Of a stretch of 64,000 nucleotides of DNA, positions 11,510 to 23,864 are shown piece by piece. The stretch lies in assembly GCF_036588685.1 (NCBI RefSeq), contig NC_086384.1, positions 12,042,195 to 12,106,194 on the forward strand, written 5' to 3'. The translations under genes were made by a program, and so were the position numbers. How positions within the stretch are numbered: the stretch's first letter is position 1; each line of letters begins with the position of its first letter. A model generated the notes under the pieces. It saw only the letters and a program-made list of their open reading frames with translations. It did not search any database and was not told where the DNA came from. This DNA is from Mytilus trossulus. Lineage: Eukaryota; Mollusca; Bivalvia; Mytilida; Mytilidae.

Positions 11510-13020
11510 AAAACAAAACTGTTTTCATTGGCACTCAGTATACATGCGCATTGATATAGAAAGCCAAGCATTCCATCTCCCTTTAAATTAGCGCAAACTT
11601 CTTGACTTCTTTGAAATAAAGGTGAACTATGACAGTAATAGCATATGAATATTAGGACAAATCGCGAAGTAAAACATTCTGTGAACTGGAATTAAGTCTT
11701 AATTTTGGTGATTGCACTTTATTAAAGTGACGACTTTAAATGATATATTTCGGAGTACTTCCGTAACATAAATTTTAATTCGCATTTTACATTTAGAGGA
11801 CTGTCTTGGTGTCTCCAATTTTTCTTAGCAAACGTTAGACGAAGTTTAAGTTTAAATAAATCGTTTAAAAGCTATAAACGATCAATAAAAATTGCAAAAT
11901 TTAACCTGTGTCGAACCTATGTCACCGGGCGGAGTCTATAGCAACATGCACTATTCTTTTTTTCGGCAGCAATCATCAACCTCCTTTTTTAAATTTCAAA
12001 ACACGATTTGTTTTAATTATCATGAACATTTAATTGAAACTTTCGAACATGTAACGTCGAAAATTAGCGTCTTTAGGATTTTAGACGTTTTCAGACGTTT
12101 GGACAAATTGGCTACCGTTTTGTAATGTGTGGAAGCATTTTATTCCTTTAAGAACCAAATATGTAGTAAATAAGAAAAGAATCTTGGCATTTTTTACTCT
12201 TCGTGTATCTAAGTTTTGTTTTGATCAATTTTAAGAAATACGCATTAACTGCTTTGAAAAATGAAATATCAACTTGGACAAAATGGCTACCGTTTGAAAA
12301 ACGACCGTATAGAGAAGATTTTATTTAATCAGCAATATTTGAACTCACACGAGGCATATTTTTGTACTTTTGTTAGATATTAATATTGTCTTACTCTTTT
12401 TATTCATTTTCTGCTATATCTACTTATAAAATTCACTTTCAGTCGTTGAGTTAACGAAAAACGTCGTTGGACATTTTTCTTATTCCAGCCTAATATGCAG
12501 CCACCGAGTCAAATGAAATTTGGCAAAATAACGGCTTAAACGCCAAAAAGAACCGACACATGTCGTTGTTCCTGCCAAGAATCAAGAAGATCAGAGAATA
12601 AGAAATAGGATCACTTTACATATTACATAAGGGTTAAAACCGTTTTCCATAAATGTAACGTTGGATATCCGGGTTTTTTTCACAGAGCTTTCTTATTGAA
12701 TTTGTTGGTTCGTGTTTTCTAGCATTTTTATTTTGTTTTGCGGATGAAATTTTGAAGATTCTGTTTTAAATCCTAGGGGTTGTAGGAACATCGTGCCCAA
12801 CGTTTGACAGTAGAAATCAATACTTCACTTGACCCGTATTGCAAGAAACCAACCATGTAGTTTGCGCTTTTAATTAGGGAGACGGAAAGCTTGTCTTGCT
12901 TTGGTTGGATTGATACTTCCACATCTTAATTCCTAGAAATGTACTTGGACCTTGTCTGGTTATACGTCCCTTCCCCAGCGGGTATTTGATTAACCTAAGA
13001 AAGGTTCTATAAAATATATA
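11510..13020. other. Stretch without recognisable gene
   Basis: AT-rich DNA with a few short frames (the longest is 77 codons at 11892-12125) that show no motif or splice context. I see no repeat borders. Confidence 0.5.
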
Positions 13021-13640
13021 AGTTTCTCACTGAAGGTATCCAAAGAAGGTAGCCAAAGATTTTGCGACGCTGCAAATATTAAACTTTACAATATTATAAG
13101 TAAATATCTCTAACCAATGAATTCAAATAGCAAAAGCTATGCAATTAACAAATATGTATTCATCAAGCTTCATGTAAATTATTTAACAATGAAATACATT
13201 AAATGTGAAATTTGGAGTTTTACCAAGGGAGCTAATAATTAATTAATAACAGCATTTCGGGGACTCTACCTCTGGTATCTTCCCTCCCTCCTTTATAGCA
13301 TAATGCGGGGGCTTTTCTAATTATCAGGGGCATTATAATGACCTATAGTTGTTAATTTCTGTGTCATTTAGTCTCTTGGCAATCATAATACATATTATTT
13401 TATATATAGCGATGTCGTTATATAACGACATGATATGTCGAAATTACGACATAGCGATGTCGTTATAACGAAATGTTATGTCGAAACTACGTCATAGCGA
13501 TGTCGTAATAACGACATATTATGTCGAAATTACGAGAAAGCAATGTCGTAATAACGACATGTTATGTCGAAATTACGACATGCCATGTCGTAATTACGAC
13601 ATAATTTTATTTTTTTGAATGGCCCTTATCGGCTTCCGTA
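13021..13640 (-). repeat. Dispersed element with palindromic 18-mer minisatellite, inverted diverged copy
   Basis: An inverted homologue of 2808-3408. The palindromic array at 13411-13602 has about nine units, against seven in the other copies. It differs at many positions, so it is an independent older insertion and not part of the recent duplication. Confidence 0.8.
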
Positions 13641-13924
13641 GAAAACTGATACTCAAAATTTAAAATCGATGGTGATCTCTTATCTAGCTGAATAAAACTT
13701 TAATATCTCTAAATTTGAGCATTTTTATACAGAATGAACATAATATCAATTTTTGATTTTTTTTGCGAAGTTTGGAAATAAGATGAAAAAAAAATTACAA
13801 TGTAAAAGAAATTATAAGGAATTTCAATTGTTGAATATTGAATATTAAACCATCGATTGAATATTTTGAGGGTAAACATATACGCACCTTATCTTGATTA
13901 TATATAAATACAAACTGGGAGTGT

Positions 13925-14150
13925 TGTCATATCAGAAAAAAGTAAAATCACAAAATACTTAACTCTGAGGAAAATTCAAAACTTAGTGTCCCTATTCAAA
14001 AGGCAAAATCAAAGGATAAAAAACACAAAACGAACAACAAAAACTGTCATATTCCTGACTTAGTACAGACATTTTCAAATGCAGAAAATGGTGGATTGAA
14101 CCTGGTTTTATAGCGCTAAAACTCTCACTGCTATGACAGTCGCATCTAAT
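13925..14150 (+). repeat. Dispersed repeat family C (SINE-like), copy 1
   Basis: Contains the family hallmark CTGTCATATTCCTGACTT, then GTACAGACATTTTC and GGTGGATTGAACCTGGTTTTATAG-like sequence. The same order recurs at 17560-17770, 41130-41345 and 44545-44705. I know the family as a common mussel repeat; its class is uncertain. Confidence 0.65.
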
Positions 14151-14189
14151 TCTGTTTTTTTTTACTACGATGCGTGCACAAAACAGACA

Positions 14190-14372
14190 TGCAACTGCGT
14201 ATTTGGCACAACCTTTTTGAATTTTGGATCCTCAATGTTCTTCAATTTTGTACTTGTTTGGCTTTATAACTATTTTGATATGAGTGTCACTGATGAATCT
14301 TTATGTAGAAGAAACGCGCGTCTTACGTACTAAATTATAATCCTGGTTCTTTTGATAACTACATGGTCGGTA
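14190..14372 (+). mobile_element. Hammerhead-like module, solo copy, degraded
   Basis: A plus-strand copy of the module present four times at 30036-31295. The core at 14290-14314 keeps CTGATGAA and GAAAC. Stem II is disrupted (AATCT against AGAAG), so it is probably inactive. It ends with the family tail TCTTTTGATAACTA. Confidence 0.65.
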
Positions 14373-14637
14373 AAATAGTCAAACTATGGTTACAGCAGTC
14401 ATCACTGTGTTACAATATCAAGACAGACAAACATATACAAAAACATACAAAGCATCTATCAAATAAAAAACACATTCCTTGTTTCGTTTGTTATTTCATA
14501 TCGGTTGAGAATAATATTCTCTTATTGGATTAAAAGGGGTCACAGGACATTCATTATTCTTCAGTAATAAATTCCATCGGTCATTAACAGAAAAAAACGG
14601 ATCAGAAAACCGGTAATTAATGAATTTTTACATGTTA

Positions 14638-14755
14638 AAGACCGATGGGGGTTTCCGTCTGATAATGACCGTTGGGGCGTGTTTTTCCTCTAATAATGAC
14701 CGTTGGGGCGTGATTTCTCTGTAAATGACCGGTGGGGCGTGGTTTCTCTGTGTAT
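14638..14755 (+). repeat. Short tandem repeat, about 30-bp units
   Basis: Four imperfect units begin GACCGATGGGG, GACCGTTGGGGCGTG (twice) and GACCGGTGGGGCGTG at about 14638, 14667, 14698 and 14727. Confidence 0.7.
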
Positions 14756-15024
14756 ACTGATTTTAAATTACCTTTTAAAAAACATGTTCCTGTTTTTAAT
14801 ATTATATTTAAGTAGTTGATTTGTTTATTATATGTTTTCGTTAATTATAGAATTAAAGATAACTTGATTAAGTATTTATATACTGAAACAAATGCATTAA
14901 AATTAATGGCAGTATTACTACGACTGGTCTTCACTCTTTGCCATGAAAATCGTACAACTACTCGAGTTCGCTGTAGGCATTTTAAATTTATGAGAATTTT
15001 CCAAAACATGGTTTCTAAATGCAA

Positions 15025-15223
15025 TAATCATATAATAGTTCTTGAAAAACTGGTCATTGTCGTGATACATGGACTGCCCGTAGGACAGTGGTATTGACTG
15101 AGACAGCGACAATGACCTCGCCTTCGGCTCAGTCATTATCACTATCTTAGTCAATACCACTGTCCTGTGGGCAGTCCATATATCACGATAATGACCAGTT
15201 TTTCAAGAACTATTATATGATTA
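15025..15223. mobile_element. Near-perfect long palindrome (MITE-like)
   Basis: Arms at 15025-15117 and 15131-15223 pair almost throughout around a loop of about 13 bases (TCGCCTTCGGCT). The outer ends read TAATCATATAAT. It has no coding content. Its symmetry explains the two overlapping antisense frames here. Confidence 0.8.
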
Positions 15224-15910
15224 GTGGGAGAAATCCGAGAAATTATGGACATAATTGTGCAAATCGTGATACAATCATGACATTTGGTATATTGGTGGAC
15301 TATATGATAATTAAAAAAAGTCAGCTGCTGGCCATAAAAAAGATGGCCACCGTTAATCTTGCAAATGGCGTCTTATCCAATTCGTTTCATTTCGTAAATC
15401 TTTTGAAAGCTGTGTAATAAGTATAATCCAATGTAAGTTTTGATAAAACCTTAACTACAGTTTCTAAAGTACGAAAAAACAATTCCTAAATGAAGAAGAA
15501 AAGTGAGTTCCGCTCCCAAAATGGCGGTAAAACGTGAAAAATGTCAGTTATATCATTTCTATCAACTAAATAAGAGATAATACTGACTGTTTTAAGTGTA
15601 AATGCATATATAGTTTGTAAAGAAAGACATATTGCTTATCTTATAATTATTTGGTATTATCTGACAGTTACCAATACGCTGAAGGCCAGAACGATAGCGT
15701 CATAGTTACCAACACAGGTGAATTTTTTGCATCCACATTTTAAAAAATCATGACACGAGGATCAGTGGCCACCAAAGAAGTCCATTTTGGTTTTCGTTTG
15801 TCATTGGTTATTTTTTTTTAACCCATCTCATGTGTTCACGACTTGGTATAAATTCGGACGAGCCCAAACATGTCCAACTTCATATGCTCCTCCTTTGGTG
15901 TGTTCCAGAA

Positions 15911-16043
15911 GATTAAAATCGTTTGCATGAAAACAGCAGCATTAATTATGATGCTATTCCACCTACCACAGATAATGATACTGATTTTGTGGTAGGCGGA
16001 ATAGCATCATAAGGCCGCTGCTTTCATGCAAACGATTTTAATC
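15911..16043. mobile_element. Inverted-repeat hairpin
   Basis: Arms of about 58 bp (15911-15970 and about 15986-16043), with outer ends GATTAAAATCG and its complement, and a loop of about 16 bases. Probably a miniature inverted-repeat element. Confidence 0.7.
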
Positions 16044-17559
16044 GTGCCTCCTTAACAGCAAACGGTGATGTTTCCGTACATGATGCCCACAAATACTTCT
16101 ATGATGTTCATGTCTCTCTTCATACAAAATCGGACAAAAACGTCCATTAAATCGGAGAATACTTGCAATGTCTGCCAAGCTGACCTCTTCACTTTCCGGT
16201 GCCGAAACACCCACTATATATATGCACGTAAGAAAGGAAAAGCTGTTACAGTAGGACCAATCAAAGTTAATCTGACATGCGCAGGAAGCCATCGATACTT
16301 ATCTATTCCTTCAAAAACCTATCTACAATTTGTCTACACCTAATCGTGCGAAAACTGCATTTTCTAATACTACTACATTTATGTCAAAACGATGCAAAAC
16401 TACTTTTTCAACCATTTTCAGCGGCATGATTATCATAGACAATCATTCGTGTATCTGCTTTTTTCATGGTTATAAAGGGATAGCTGGCAATTATCCGTAT
16501 TGAAATTGCAAAGAATATTATCACCTTGATGAGTGACATACTCATTTTCATTAGCCTTTAAAGAATGAATTCTGTCGGCCAGAAAGTTGAACAATTCCGT
16601 TTTGTTGTCATCTTCAGACAAACTACTCCAAATCATTGGTGTTATTCCAGAACCAACATCGTTCCGTCTAGCACAAATACTTTGCCTATTGTTTTTGTCC
16701 CAGCCTTAAAATATTTTTTTAAGTAAACATCAAATCGATGTTTACTCTTATATACTTTTCGAAGGAAGATTTTATGTAAGGCAGTATGATATCATTTGCA
16801 TAATCATCCAATATGTTTGCCCATAGTTGTGGCAATAAATTAGTCATTGCTTCCCCACCTCCGATAAATGCGTCAGAATTGGAATCAGCTGATGGCAAGT
16901 CGCAAAATGGTTATCATCTTAATAACGTGTTATAGTATTCTTTTATTTGTCTTTATTAATATTACTTGTACTGTTAAGTCAGTTTTTTTAGATATTTTTT
17001 TGAAGTGACTCTATGGTTATGTAAAACATCATACTTTGAACGACAAAATTATTTCATTTATCAATATTACTTTTACTTATGGATCTTGACATACTATGAA
17101 TGACAAAACTATTTCATTCAATAATACTACTTTTTCTGTTAAGTCTGTTTTTTATGATATACATTTGACGTGAAACTGTAATTATGTATCCCGTCATACT
17201 TTGAACACACATTTATTTTGTCTATTATTATTACTTCTACTGTTAAGTCTGTTTTTAGTTATATCTACTTTACGTGACTCTGCATATATGTATGCCGTCA
17301 ATCGAACGACAAAATTATTTGTATGTCTACCTGTGCGAATTTCAAACGCGCAATTTTCACCAGTACTGAAAACCTTCTATCCTTTAGGGGTAGACTTTAA
17401 AAAGATAAATTATTTCGTTTAAGAAAAGCAATATGAGTATGTTAAATTTGATGTTTACCTTTTTGTGCTTCTTCGTTACATTTGTTGGTTTTATAGTGAT
17501 ATTAAGATGATAGCACAATGTTGATTGCTGTGCCTCTATTTTTGACATTTTAACTCTTT

Positions 17560-17770
17560 TAGTGTGTTTGTTTTGTTCATGCATTGTTGACAATGTAATG
17601 AAATTTGATGCTACTGTCATACAAGTGAGAGGTTTAGCTAGCTATAAAACCAGGTTCAATCCACCATTTTCTTCATAAGAAAATGCCTGTACCAAGTCAG
17701 GAAATATGACAGTTGTTATCCATTTTTCCTCAGAGTTCAGTATTTTTGTGTTTTTACTTTTTTTTTAAGT
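17560..17770 (-). repeat. Dispersed repeat family C, copy 2
   Basis: A minus-strand copy: TACCAAGTCAGGAAATATGA, then the CCTCAGAGTTCAGTATTTTT end. It lies inside the decayed gene at 16433-18760. Confidence 0.65.
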
Positions 17771-17874
17771 ATACCCATTTGCTGCGATTTAATACCAAAC
17801 CCTGATACAAAAACAGAGGAGCAGTTTGGTTTTAATGGCTAAAGAAGAAATGAAAAGTCTAGAAAAAAAGATTG

Positions 17875-18010
17875 CAGTTACCAAGTCAGGAGTATGACAG
17901 TTCTTGTCCATTCGTTTTTGATGCGTTTTGTTATTTGATTTTGCCATGTATTATGGACTTTCCTCATTGATTTTCCTCTGAGTTCAGTATTTTTGTGATT
18001 TTACTTTTTA
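17875..18010 (-). repeat. Dispersed repeat family C, partial copy 3
   Basis: A minus-strand copy from ACCAAGTCAGGAGTATGACA to the CTGAGTTCAGTATTTTTGTG end. It lacks the other half. Confidence 0.6.
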
Positions 18011-18759
18011 GTGTTCAGGTTCTCTAGCTGTGCAAAGAAGTTTCCGGTTTCATTTAGCGGCTTTTATATGGAAAAGTTCTATTTCGAATTCATCTGGATA
18101 AAAATACCGTTAGCAGATTATCCTTCGTTTCGCATTTCCTTTAAAAGATCGTACTATTTGAACCCAATATCTTGGAGTTTATGTTCATATCTTACCTACT
18201 TCTGAATCAACCATTTCCTTAAAAGAGTAAATGTTGTACAAATCTTCTAGAACTGGATTTTCAAACTCGTTTATCACTTAAGAAAGCCTTTAAAGACTTT
18301 CAAAGAAATGCTTTTGTGTTTCGTAGAGTCTTCAAGGCGCAGTTCATCTGTCGTAGCATGGCTTTTTAAACTCGTCTACCAGTCTCCTGACCTCTGGTCC
18401 AGCTACCATCTTCGTCTCGAAGGGATATTCGATTGAATGTATGGTACAAACATCACCGTTCACGACTCATTATTCTGTGAGTGTGCCTGATCATTTGTAA
18501 TATAAGAAATCAACTAACTGGTCTTACGTACAGTAAAAAATACCATTTGCAAATTTCATTGCCAACTGTGGGTGATGTTCGTTAAGGGAAACCATATCTT
18601 GGAGATGGATCGGTAACCATCGAGCATAATTTACACGATCAAAACCATGATTGGTATCATGTTTGGTATGGACTGTTTGTAAAGTACTAAATCTGAATCA
18701 TTTTCCTTACACCCGTTGATCAAATATTTGAACGTCACAGAGTCATGAACTATATTTTC

Positions 18760-19750
18760 TGTGTTTACGCTTTCATAACGGCTGGTATTATAAATTCAAC
18801 CAAACCGCATGCAGTCATTTGATACACGTGTATATTCCTAATTACATTTGAACATACACGAAAAGCATCTGCCATTCAAGGTGTTGCAAAATTGGCTTCA
18901 GTTAGGGCACATGTCCATCAACTATCACGCAATATATCACTCAGAAATTTAAACTAATTAAGCCGTTTTAATGAACAATCCACCAAACACGACGATAAAC
19001 ATGTGTTCTCCGTAAAAAAGTGGCCATTCCAACTGACATTGCTCAGCCAATATTATTATAGTTTGAATGTGTGTGTGTGAATTTTGTTACATTCTCACGC
19101 ATGCGCAAATATTCATTTCTAGTATATACGACACATATAAAATAGGTATTCTACAAATCTGATAATATTTGTTAGTTAAAGAAGGTCAAAGAAAACGTTT
19201 TCTAGAAAAGAAGTAATTCAATTTGGAAAAAACAGCTGTTTTAGAAAAGGTGGTGGCCATCTTGAAAAAACGAAATTTTCTAATTGCCAGCAGTTTTTTC
19301 GTAAAAAGTACATAACAATGATGCTTTGTGCTAATTTTATTGCTTGTATCATCATTTGCACAATTCCTGTGATGTGTTTGCTAAGATCCTAGCGCCTCCA
19401 CTATGTTGTGCGTCAGAAAATGCAAATGTCACAAAAAAGAAATTTTGTCGTTCAAAACTTTTATAATTTCTTATAGAGAATGGTGGTATGCGGCGTTATA
19501 AAATCAAAATTTATGTTAGGTATAATTACAGAAACATTTACGCTATAAGAAACAAGGAAACCCCCAAAAAACGCATATTCAAAACACACCAGCAAAAATG
19601 AAAGATAATACAAACACATTGACGGGAAGTACCGTGCCACGTCAAATGGATATCACACAAAACAGACCAAACAGTTAAAATAATATAAATAATTGAACAA
19701 AGACAAATACAAAACCAATATAACACTGAGTGAAAATTATAAACAGCGTC
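18760..19750. other. Stretch without recognisable gene
   Basis: No supported coding or repeat border. A short (GT)n run lies near 19069-19080. Confidence 0.4.
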
Positions 19751-19754
19751 AGTA

Positions 19755-20000
19755 CGCAGAATCTATACATCAAGACCATCATGTATTATTTGTGAAGTTG
19801 ATACGGAATATTTATCAACAAGGTACCTTCTGGTGAACTTTAGAAAAAAAAAGGACGAGACGTTCTTTAACATACTCATAGTTCATCAACTTTCTTCTCA
19901 GATACTGGTGACATTTTACAAAGTCTGAATAGGAGCTGCAAGCTCTTGAATATCAAATAAGTTGGGAAATTTATATCCCATATGGGTGATCACTCATTGC
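19755..20000 (-). pseudogene. Penelope-like reverse transcriptase, C-terminal fragment
   Basis: The minus strand reads Pro-Tyr-Gly-Ile-(stop)-Ile-Ser-Gln-Leu-Ile-(stop)-Tyr-Ser-Arg-Ala-Cys, followed by Arg-Arg-Lys-Leu-Met-Asn-Tyr. This matches the segment after the polymerase palm in the fragments at 26758-27563 and 41361-42060. Two in-frame stops and a later frame change show that it is dead. Confidence 0.6.
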
Positions 20001-20234
20001 TACTTTAAATTTATCTTGATTGCTGAATGATAACATTGAATGATTTTTTCAGGAACACATAGAGCAAGATTAATGTCATAACCAACATTCGGTTTTCAAA
20101 TTAAGGTATTAGAAATCAGGTGGTATAAATATCGTACAGTCAATATCAGACGAATCTCCGTATCGAAAATTGTCAAATAACTTTTTTCCAAGAAATATTG
20201 TCGTAAACTAGTTAGAATGTGATATATATATTTA

Positions 20235-21192
20235 TCCTAATTTAGAGTAGTTTCTCGCAATTTGATTGGCTGATATTGTCCTAATAAATTTCAGTACAAT
20301 TTTTTATTACGTCAATATGAATTATCTCCCTTATTTATTACGTCAATTGGGATCCCTTCTACCATTGACCTAATAATTTAAAAAAAAAACCAGGTTGCTT
20401 CATAGTCCTAATATTTAAATTTTTCACAGTTTTAGATTAAATATCTAAAATATATTTGGTTAATATTGTCATTATATTGAATTTAAATATAATAATATGT
20501 AATATAACAAAATCAGGATAAATTCGTTACAAAGTGTTCAATTGTCCTAATACGGAATTTCGCCTCACCCGATATAAATTTTATTGACCCGATAAATTCT
20601 CGTATTAGGACAATTACGCACTGTGTAACTAATAATATATGTCAAAAGTTGACGCCATTCCTGACAAATATTATCAGTTACACAGTGTGTAAGAGACCTA
20701 ATAGGATAAATTCAGGGTCAGTAAATTCCATTTGGGATGAGGGCGAAGCGTATATAGCATATTAGGTCACTAGCACACTATGTAACGAATTTATCTTCCC
20801 GACTATTTTTATTTGTTGAATTTAGACTAGAGTTGTCTCATTTGCTTTCATAACAAATCTTCTTATTTCTATATTAAAGTGTTCAATATTAAGAACCTTC
20901 TTCAATTTGTCTGCATTAAAAAAGTAATGCAAACAATATTAGTTACAGTGCGGAATTGTCCTAGTATGAGAATTTATCGGGTCAATAAAATTCATATCGG
21001 GTGACCCGATAAATTCCGTATTAGGACATTTGAACACTGTGTAACGAATTTATCCTGATTTTATAATATTACATATTCATTATATTATTATATTTAAATC
21101 CACTTTAGGAAAATATCAACAAATATATTTTAGAAATTAAATCTAAAACTGTAAAAAATTAAAAATATTATGACTACAAAGCAACTCAACTG

Positions 21193-21223
<31 letters not shown>

Positions 21224-21368
21224 TATAAGGTCAATGGTATGAGGGAGATAATTCCAATTGACGTAATAGATAATGGAAATAATTCCAATTGACGTGATAA
21301 AAAATTGTACTGAAATTTATTAGGACAATATCAGCCAATCAAATTGCGAGAAATTACTCTAATCAGGA
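20235..21368. mobile_element. Element with about 400-bp terminal inverted repeats, TA-flanked
   Basis: Arms at 20235-20630 and 20942-21368 are inverted copies with outer ends TCCTAATTTAGAGTA and TCCTGATTAGAGTAA. Both are flanked by TA, as expected for Tc1/mariner insertions. The 310-bp centre holds no frame. The right arm contains a T28 run (21193-21220), represented by a short A run in the left arm. Probably a non-autonomous fold-back element. Confidence 0.75.
21193..21220 (+). repeat. Poly-T tract
   Basis: A run of 28 T within the right arm of the inverted-repeat element. Confidence 0.9.
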
Positions 21369-21370
21369 TA

Positions 21371-22120
21371 ACAACTTTTTGATATCGACAACCTTGATAT
21401 AACAATATTAAACAGAACTTTCAATACGTTAATTTAAATAATCAAACAGTGCTAAGTCGTAAATCCACTACTAACCGTGTATTAAGTTAAGCCCCTTCTC
21501 CCTACTAACCTAGTATTGAATATTCACGGTCTCCACGAGGACGCTTTTAACCAATCATATTCCTAGAAATGTATACATGTAGGAGGTAAGATATATAATA
21601 TTTATAAAACAAAAACACATATCCACACAGTAACACTTATTTATAATTAGTTCTGAAGAACGCATATCATGTTTAATGTATTGTTCGATCAAGTTTGCTA
21701 TCCAGGATCGATTTGAATTACAAATTGTGTAAATTATATTTTTAAATTACAATAAATAACAAAATAAAGAATACATACAACGTAAATCATATATAAAAAA
21801 TCTAGACTGATACGATAGAAGTTCAATATTCAGTTGTTTGACTACTGCTGCATATCATGATTTGGAAATCCAAGTAGAATTTTTGTTATTAGTTTTACTA
21901 TTTTGCTACAGTGAAACATTCGATATGATAGTGTTAATCCAGCACACAGCTTTGTTTAACTATGAAGATAATTCAGGTCCTTAACATTTCAAAATGTTTT
22001 GTGTTAAAGGTTCTTCAACATCGTGTATGAATTGGCCATCTAACTATTGTGATTATTTTGAGACGCGCGCCTAATCTGACAAATAATAAACATTTGACGA
22101 GTTATATATCATAAAAAGGG
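21371..22120. other. Stretch without recognisable gene
   Basis: AT-rich DNA; nothing supported. Confidence 0.4.
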
Positions 22121-22290
22121 ATAGGAAGAGATCAAATGTCATTTCAAACTCGCAAGTCGAAAAGAAATCGCGACAACCGCTATGGCAAAACCCGAGAGAC
22201 AGCGAATAGCCAAACAAGTAAAACCTCTGCACCAAACTTTCTTAAACTGAGCAATACGGACCCCACCAAACATTTCGGGTAAACATTGAA
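22120..22290 (+). repeat. Repeat family F (Penelope-linked), diverged copy
   Basis: Resembles 42090-42278 and 56065-56137: a CAAACTCGCAAGTCGAAAAG block, then GACCCCACCAAACA. At 42.3 kb this family directly adjoins a Penelope-like 3' end. Confidence 0.5.
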
Positions 22291-22455
22291 CATATTGGTA
22301 ATTAATGAATGACTCTAAGTTTTGCAATTTTTGCAAATTTGCGATATTTGATGGTGTTTGTACGATGACTACCACTAATTTTCACATTGATACAGTAAAT
22401 GCAAATCAATACGCTCGGTTGCTGAGCAGTCTAATTAATTTGTTTACTGTATCAC

Positions 22456-23864
22456 TAGCCTGCCAGATACGGGTCCAATCAGGAAAGATGATATTAAAAA
22501 AAGCCTTGAAAAGATTAAAAAAAATGGAAAGTCAGGAGGCATAGATGGCATAACAGCTGAGATACTAAAAAAGATACAATATAACAACCACACAGTATTT
22601 AAATAAGCTTTACAATATGCTAAGGATTAGAGATGAAATACCAAAAGAGTGGAATAAAGGTCTGATAGTTAAAATAGTAAAGAAAGGAGATAGAAACATG
22701 CTGTGATCACTACAGATGCAGAGCACTACTTTCTGTGTCAAGTAAGGTATTCACTAAAATTGTCATCCAAAGAGTACAAGAGGGAATAGACGAATAGCTG
22801 AGACAAGAACAAGCTGGCTTCAGAAGGGATAAAAGCACTACCGAACACATTTTTGACTTTAAGAAACATCATAGAACAATGTTCGGAATGGAATGTTCCA
22901 TGGTACATCAACATTGTAGACTTGAAAAGGCGTTTGATAGCATCTACAGGGAAAGCTTATGGTCCATCTTAAAAGCTTATCACATCCCAGACAAACTCAT
23001 CACAGTTATAAAACTCGTTCACGACTCATTTGAGTGTGCAGTCATAGACGAAGGAATACAATTGGAATTGTTTAAAGTAAAATCGGGAGAAAAACAAGGA
23101 TGTGTGATGTCTGGTTTCTTATTGCTGTTATCTATTGACTATGTCATGAAACAAACTATTAAAGATCATGAAACAGGAGTTAGATGTAAATTAACCACAA
23201 AACTAGAAGACAGAAGACCTTGATTTTGTTGAAACCTAGCACTACTGTCTTCCAAATCCCAACACATACAACTGAAAACAGATAAACATCAAGAAAATGC
23301 AAGCAAAATAGGACTAAAGATTAACAACTCTAAAACAAAAGGAATGAACACCACAAATAACAACCTATTGAAGTTAAATGATAAAGACCTAGTTGATGTT
23401 GATACCTTCACTTGCCTAGGAGGAATAGTAACAGCAAAAGGTGGTTGTTACAATGACCATGGACAACAGGATGAAGAAAGCTAAAGGCCAATTTAGCAAA
23501 AGCAGATGTTTAAGACAGATACTGAAAATAAGATGGCCCGATACTATATCAAATGAAAACCTCCACATAAAAGCTAGAACACAAAAGCTAATTGATGATA
23601 TAATAGAAAGGCGATGGAGATGGATTCGCCATGTACTAAGGATGGATACCAACTGTATATGCTAATTTGAACTGACATGGAAACCTGAGAGAAAGAGGAA
23701 AGTTGGACGTCCAAAAACCACCTGGAGACCAACTGTAGTACCTGAACAAAAAAATCACTTGAATGGAACAGCTGGCCTACAGCAAGAACAGTACATACAG
23801 GCCGTGTAGAATGGATAAAATGTATCAGGGCCTTAAATACCGACGAGTATGAAGAGGATAGATG
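22456..23864 (+). pseudogene. RTE-type LINE reverse transcriptase remnant
   Basis: Translated pieces follow the order of RTE-like LINE polymerases. They are Lys-Ser-Gly-Gly-Ile-Asp-Gly-Ile-Thr-Ala-Glu (near 22540), Gln-Ala-Gly-Phe-Arg-Arg (near 22810), the palm motif-A segment Ala-Phe-Asp-Ser-Ile (near 22930), and Ser-Gly-Glu-Lys-Gln-Gly-Cys-Val-Met-Ser-Gly (near 23085). Next come Thr-Cys-Leu-Gly-Gly-Ile-Val (near 23415) and the C-terminal Arg-Trp-Pro-Asp-Thr-Ile-Ser-Asn-Glu and Arg-Arg-Trp-Arg-Trp-Ile-Arg-His block (23530-23640). The catalytic Phe-Ala-Asp-Asp site (near 23225) is destroyed by substitutions and a stop. An internal deletion of some tens of codons lies near 23440. No endonuclease domain is seen upstream. 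Confidence 0.8.

Larger units (their letters stand above)
16433..18760 (-). pseudogene. Decayed copy of a recurrent multi-domain animal gene family
   Basis: Reading the minus strand, conserved blocks appear in order. They are Phe-Asp-Arg-Val-Asn-Tyr-Ala-Arg-Trp-Leu-Pro with Asp-Met (about 18560-18640), Met-Val-Ala-Gly-Pro-Glu-Val-x-Arg-Leu-Val (about 18370-18410), Leu-Pro-Tyr-Ile (near 16800) and Asp-Asp-Asn-Lys-Thr-Glu-Leu-Phe-Asn-Phe-Leu-Ala (about 16580-16615). I recall these blocks, in this order, from large uncharacterised predicted proteins that are highly multiplied in molluscs and corals; their function is unknown to me. Many stops and frame changes separate the blocks. Two family C repeats (17560-17770 and 17875-18010) have inserted in the middle. 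The copy is dead. Confidence 0.55.

Noticed and set aside
16038..16343. Overlapping frames on both strands of 84 and 92 codons
   Set aside because: No motif, no splice borders, and they are mutually antisense by chance next to a hairpin element.
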